NCBI GenBank assembly: GCA_030448105.1 | Contig: JAUJNP010000008.1 | Coordinates: 40,510 to 104,509 of the forward strand | Length of the DNA: 64,000 nt | DNA from: Acidimicrobiales bacterium | GTDB taxonomy: Bacteria > Actinomycetota > Acidimicrobiia > Acidimicrobiales > Iamiaceae | Direction of reading: 5' to 3' | In this document: positions 60,782-64,000 of the stretch, in pieces | Layout: every line of letters begins with the position of its first letter | Position numbering within the stretch: position 1 is the stretch's first letter | Notes under the pieces: model-generated | Databases searched by the model: none | The model's input: only the letters and a program-made list of their open reading frames with translations | Told to the model about the DNA's origin: nothing | Made by a program: the position numbers and the translations under genes

Positions 60782-62539
60782 GTGCCCCGTGTCCGCATCG
60801 CCGCCTGCCAGCTCAACACACGGGTGGGCGACCTCGAGGGCAACACCGCCCGGATCATCGCCGCCCTCGAGCAGGCGGAGTCCGCCGGCTGCGACCTGGC
60901 CGTCTTCCCGGAGCTGGCCGTCACCGGCTACCCCCCCGAAGACCTGCTCCTCAAGCCCGGGTTCATCGCCGAGAACCTGGCGGCGCGCGACCGCATCGCC
61001 GCCGCCACCACCGGGCGGTGCGTGGCGGTGGTGGGCTTCGTGGACCTCGACCGTGACCTGTACAACGCGGCCGCGGTGTGCTCCGGGGGCGAGGTCCGGG
61101 GCACCTACCACAAGTGCGAGCTGCCGAACTACGCGGTGTTCGACGAGCTGCGCTACTTCGCCCGGGGCCACCAGCCCGACCAGCTCTACCGCATCGGCGG
61201 CGTGCGGGTCGGGGTGTCGATCTGCGAGGACGCGTGGAACCCGGCCGGCCCCATCGCCGACCAGGCCGACAGCGGCGCCGACCTCATCGTCAACCTCAAC
61301 GCCTCCCCCTACGCCGAGGGCAAGCTGGCCGCCCGCCAGCGCATGCTGGCCACCCGGGCCGCCGACTCGTCGTGCGCCCTCGTCTACGTCAACCAGGTGG
61401 GCGGCCAGGACGAGCTCGTCTTCGACGGCGCCTCGCTGGCGTTCGCGGCCGACGGCAGCCTCGTGGCCCGGGCCCCGCAGTTCGTAGAAGCGGTGATGGT
61501 GGTGGACCTCGAGGTGCCACCCGTCTACCGCAAGCGCCTCCTCGACCCGCGGGGCCGGCCCTCCGACGAGGCGCTCCCGCTGGTGCAGTTCGCCCACCTC
61601 ACGGAGGTCACCGACACCACCACCGGCGACGCCGACCGCAGTGCCGGCACGGGCACCGGTCGCGGCGCCGGCAAGGTGGCCGAGGCCCTCTCCCCGGACG
61701 AGGAGGTCTACGAGGCCCTCGTGCTCGGCACCCGCGACTACGTCGAGAAGAACGGCTTCGCCGACGTGGTGGTCGCCCTCTCCGGCGGCATCGACTCCAC
61801 CCTCGTCGCCGTGATCGCGGTCGACGCCCTCGGCGCCGACCGCGTGCACGGGGTGTCGATGCCCTCGCGCTACTCCTCGGACCACTCCCGCAGCGACGCC
61901 GCCAAGCTGGCCTCCAACCTCGGGATCGACTTCCGCACCATCGCCATCGAGCCGGCCCACGCCGCCCTGCTCGAAATGCTGGCGCCGTCCTTCGCCGGGC
62001 GCGACCCCGACCTCACCGAGGAGAACCTCCAGTCCCGCATCCGCGGCCAACTCCTCATGGCCCTCTCCAACAAGTTCGGCTGGCTGGTGCTCACCACCGG
62101 CAACAAGAGCGAGGTGGCGGTGGGCTACGCCACCCTCTACGGCGACACCTGCGGCGGCTACGGGCTGCTCAAGGACGTGCTCAAGACGCGGGTGTACGAG
62201 CTGTGCCGCATGCGCAACCGGAGGGCCGGCAGCGAGCTGATCCCCGAGGCGGTGATCACCAAGCCGCCGTCGGCCGAGCTGCGGCCCGACCAGCGCGACG
62301 ACCAGAGCCTGCCGCCCTACGACGTGCTCGACGCCGTGCTGCGCCAGTACGTAGAGGAGGACCGCACGGCGGCGGAGATCATCGCGTCGGGGCTCGACGC
62401 CGAGCTCGTGCGCCGCATCGCCCGCCTGGTCGACCTCTCCGAGTACAAGCGTCGCCAGAGCCCGCCCGGGCCGCGGGTGACGGCCAAGGCGTTCGGCAAG
62501 GACCGGCGGCTGCCCATCACCAACGCCTACCGCGGCTGA
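60782..62539 (+). CDS. nadE: Glutamine-dependent NAD+ synthetase
   Basis: 585 residues. The N-terminal nitrilase-type amidotransferase has Glu in FPELAVTGYPPEDLL, Lys in YHKCELPNYAVF and Cys in VSICEDAWN. The C-terminal ATP-pyrophosphatase domain starts at about residue 320 with VVVALSGGIDSTLVAVIA (P-loop SGGxDS) and continues with TTGNKSEVAVGYATLYGD. It amidates nicotinic acid adenine dinucleotide with ammonia drawn from glutamine, linking NAD supply to nitrogen status. TACGCT lies 6 nt before GTG 60782. Confidence 0.95.
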   Translation: MPRVRIAACQLNTRVGDLEGNTARIIAALEQAESAGCDLAVFPELAVTGYPPEDLLLKPGFIAENLAARDRIAAATTGRCVAVVGFVDLDRDLYNAAAVCSGGEVRGTYHKCELPNYAVFDELRYFARGHQPDQLYRIGGVRVGVSICEDAWNPAGPIADQADSGADLIVNLNASPYAEGKLAARQRMLATRAADSSCALVYVNQVGGQDELVFDGASLAFAADGSLVARAPQFVEAVMVVDLEVPPVYRKRLLDPRGRPSDEALPLVQFAHLTEVTDTTTGDADRSAGTGTGRGAGKVAEALSPDEEVYEALVLGTRDYVEKNGFADVVVALSGGIDSTLVAVIAVDALGADRVHGVSMPSRYSSDHSRSDAAKLASNLGIDFRTIAIEPAHAALLEMLAPSFAGRDPDLTEENLQSRIRGQLLMALSNKFGWLVLTTGNKSEVAVGYATLYGDTCGGYGLLKDVLKTRVYELCRMRNRRAGSELIPEAVITKPPSAELRPDQRDDQSLPPYDVLDAVLRQYVEEDRTAAEIIASGLDAELVRRIARLVDLSEYKRRQSPPGPRVTAKAFGKDRRLPITNAYRG

Positions 62540-62547
62540 CGCTGGGG

Positions 62548-63447
62548 GTGAGCACCGCCGTCGGCGAGCCGGTCGGCGCCGACCGGCGGCGGGCCTCGCT
62601 GGCCCTGGTGCTGGCGGCGTTCCTGTTCGGCTCCACCTTCCTGGTGGTGAAGGACGCCATCACCGACGCCGACGTGGTGCCGTTCCTCGCTGTCCGCTTC
62701 CTCGTCGGCGCCCTGGTCCTGTGGCCCCTCGCCCGGCGCCGGGCCGCCACCCCCCGGGAGGTCGCCCACGGGGTGCTGGCCGGCTCGGCCTTCCTCGCCG
62801 GCTTCGTGTTCCAGACCGTCGGGCTGCAGTACACGACGGCGTCGTCGTCGGCCTTCATCACCTACCTCCTCGTCGTCTTCGTGCCCCTGATCAACGCCGC
62901 CGCCGGCCGTGAGCCGCCCGGGTGGGTGACGGCGGTGGGGGTTGCCCTGGCCGTCACCGGGCTCGTGCTGCTCTCCGGCGGGGTGTCCGCCCTGGGGAAG
63001 GGGGAGCTGCTCACCCTCGGGTGCGCCTTCTTCTTCGCCCTGCACATCGTGATCCTCGACCGCACCACCGCCCGCCACGACTCGCTGCGCCTCACGTTCT
63101 GGCAGGTGCTGACGGTGGGCCTCGGCTGCCTGGTGCCCGGGTTCTTCCTGGGCGGCTACGGGTTCGGGGCGCCGGCGTGGGCGGCGGCTGCCTTCACCGG
63201 GGTGGGCCCCACCGCGGTCGCGGTGCTGTGCATGGTGTGGGCCCAGCGGGTCGTGCCCCCGGCCCGCGCTGCCCTGCTGCTGCTGCTCGAGCCGGTGTTC
63301 GCCGCCGTCCTCGGCTACCTCGCCGGTGACCGTCTCGGCGCCCGCGGCGTGCTCGGGGCGAGCCTCATCCTGGCCGCCGTACTGCTCACCGAGCTGCTGC
63401 CGGCGTGGCGGGGCCGGCCCGTCGGCCCCCGCCACGCTGACGTCTAG
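62548..63447 (+). CDS. DMT-superfamily (EamA) transporter
   Basis: 299 residues, ten hydrophobic segments in two five-helix halves: ALVLAAFLFGSTFLVVKDAI and FLAVRFLVGALVLWPLA open the first, GELLTLGCAFFFALHIVIL the second, and ARAALLLLLEPVFAAVLGYL is the conserved end helix. Drug or metabolite exporter of the inner membrane; substrate unknown. GTG 62548 lies 8 bp after nadE, probably co-transcribed. Confidence 0.87.
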   Translation: MSTAVGEPVGADRRRASLALVLAAFLFGSTFLVVKDAITDADVVPFLAVRFLVGALVLWPLARRRAATPREVAHGVLAGSAFLAGFVFQTVGLQYTTASSSAFITYLLVVFVPLINAAAGREPPGWVTAVGVALAVTGLVLLSGGVSALGKGELLTLGCAFFFALHIVILDRTTARHDSLRLTFWQVLTVGLGCLVPGFFLGGYGFGAPAWAAAAFTGVGPTAVAVLCMVWAQRVVPPARAALLLLLEPVFAAVLGYLAGDRLGARGVLGASLILAAVLLTELLPAWRGRPVGPRHADV

Positions 63448-63538
63448 CGCCGGACCGGCTGCTTGACCGCCTGGTCAAGGGCGGGCACGCTGGCGCCGAC
63501 GTCGTCAGCCGCCCGTGCCCCGGGCGAGGGGAGTGGTC

Positions 63539-64000
63539 ATGGCCGATCCGCGGGCGCCCCGAGCGCCCTTTGCACCCTGGGACCGCCGGGAGCTCCCCGG
63601 GGCGTTCACGGTGGAGGAGTCGGCCCGCCGGGTGGGCAACTACAAGTGGATCGAGATGAAGGTGTTCGAGGTGCTGGGCGGTTGGGTGGCCACCGTGCCC
63701 GAGCTCGACGTGAAGATGCGCCTCGGAACCCACACCTACCACCACGCCTGGCACGCCGAGCTGTGGCACAAGCGCCTCCCGGAGCTGCGGGAGATGAACC
63801 CCGAGCGCCTGACCGGGCCGGCCAACGACGAGCTGGTGGCGTTCGTGGCGGCCATGACCGAGCCGGAGGCCCCCGAGCTGACGATCGAGAAGCTGGTCGG
63901 CGTCTACCGGGTGCTGATCCCGCACAAGATCGCGGCGTACACCTACCACCTCAACAACACGTCGACCATCACCGACGCGCCGACCATCCGCTCGCTGAAG
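63539..64000 (+). CDS. Unrecognised protein, truncated at the window end
   Basis: From ATG 63539 the frame is open to the last base (154 codons) and has no stop. The sequence TVEESARRVGNYKWIEMKVF then EVLGGWVATVPELDVKM and RLGTHTYHHAWHAELWHKRL is rich in Trp, His and Glu in a helical pattern, reminiscent of ferritin-like or PaaA-type folds, but no metal motif is secure. GAGGGGA lies 8 bp upstream. Not assigned. Confidence 0.5.
   Translation, partial: MADPRAPRAPFAPWDRRELPGAFTVEESARRVGNYKWIEMKVFEVLGGWVATVPELDVKMRLGTHTYHHAWHAELWHKRLPELREMNPERLTGPANDELVAFVAAMTEPEAPELTIEKLVGVYRVLIPHKIAAYTYHLNNTSTITDAPTIRSLK

Overview
The window is a stretch of very GC-rich, densely coded DNA from an actinobacterium, most plausibly a member of the Acidimicrobiia or a related uncultured high-GC lineage. 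The evidence is the strong G/C bias at third codon positions, the many GTG starts, and typical actinobacterial genes: a WhiB protein, a BldD-type regulator, a GlnR-type orphan response regulator, an acyl-CoA carboxylase beta/epsilon pair beside maf, and an ArsA-like ATPase pair. The class-level assignment is inference.

Layout. 1-8.2 kb: end of a sugar dehydrogenase gene, an ATP-dependent DNA ligase, a nucleoside hydrolase, the pccB-accE-maf-dus run, a phosphoesterase and a family III CoA-transferase. 8.3-15.9 kb: two tandem GGDEF-like proteins with a destroyed active-site motif, a MeaA-type (ethylmalonyl-CoA) mutase, Aat, a hypothetical protein, 3-hydroxyacyl-CoA dehydrogenase, an S51-like protein and a cyclophilin. 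16-23.4 kb: a BldD-like regulator, aspartate kinase and aspartate-semialdehyde dehydrogenase, MazG-like, MaoC-like and acyl-CoA dehydrogenase genes, a RibD/DHFR-fold protein, tRNA-Pro(CGG), a receiver protein and a STAS protein. 23.5-30.8 kb: two ArsA-like ATPases, a shattered NfeD gene, WhiB, shattered selB and selA, and an SRPBCC protein. 30.8-46.4 kb: FxsA, Nudix and MBL hydrolases, aldehyde dehydrogenase, a glycosyltransferase, a two-component system, an Fe-S assembly group (Mrp, SufR-like, ErpA-like), a compact fused xanthine-dehydrogenase-like protein and RidA. 46.4-62.5 kb: a nitrogen region with GlnR, three glutamine synthetases of different types, GlnE and glutamine-dependent NadE. 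It is interrupted at 53.8-58.0 kb by an accessory block (DUF222 fragment, hydrolase, TetR, aminoglycoside-phosphotransferase-like gene). The window ends with a DMT transporter and a truncated unknown gene.

How the parts work together. The carboxylase, the MeaA-type mutase, 3-hydroxyacyl-CoA dehydrogenase, acyl-CoA dehydrogenase and the CoA-transferase fit short-chain acyl-CoA metabolism. Between glnA2 and glnII lie four half-sites spaced exactly 11 bp apart that match the GlnR operator layout, next to the GlnR-like gene. Glutamine synthetase I keeps the tyrosine that GlnE adenylylates, whereas the GlnA2-type enzyme has phenylalanine at the apparent equivalent position. The BldD-like protein keeps the complete c-di-GMP signature, and the two GGDEF-like proteins have lost the active site but keep the RxxD inhibitory-site motif, so c-di-GMP sensing is a theme.

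Other patterns. At least 17 genes have a TANNNT box 6 or 7 nt before the start codon, as expected for leaderless transcripts. Two dispersed hairpin-rich repeat families sit directly after stop codons. Five genes (pccB, asd, nfeD, selB, selA) are broken by single-base changes, several clearly in G/C runs; the even preservation of protein motifs across frames suggests sequencing or assembly errors rather than decay, above all at 25.9-30.4 kb.
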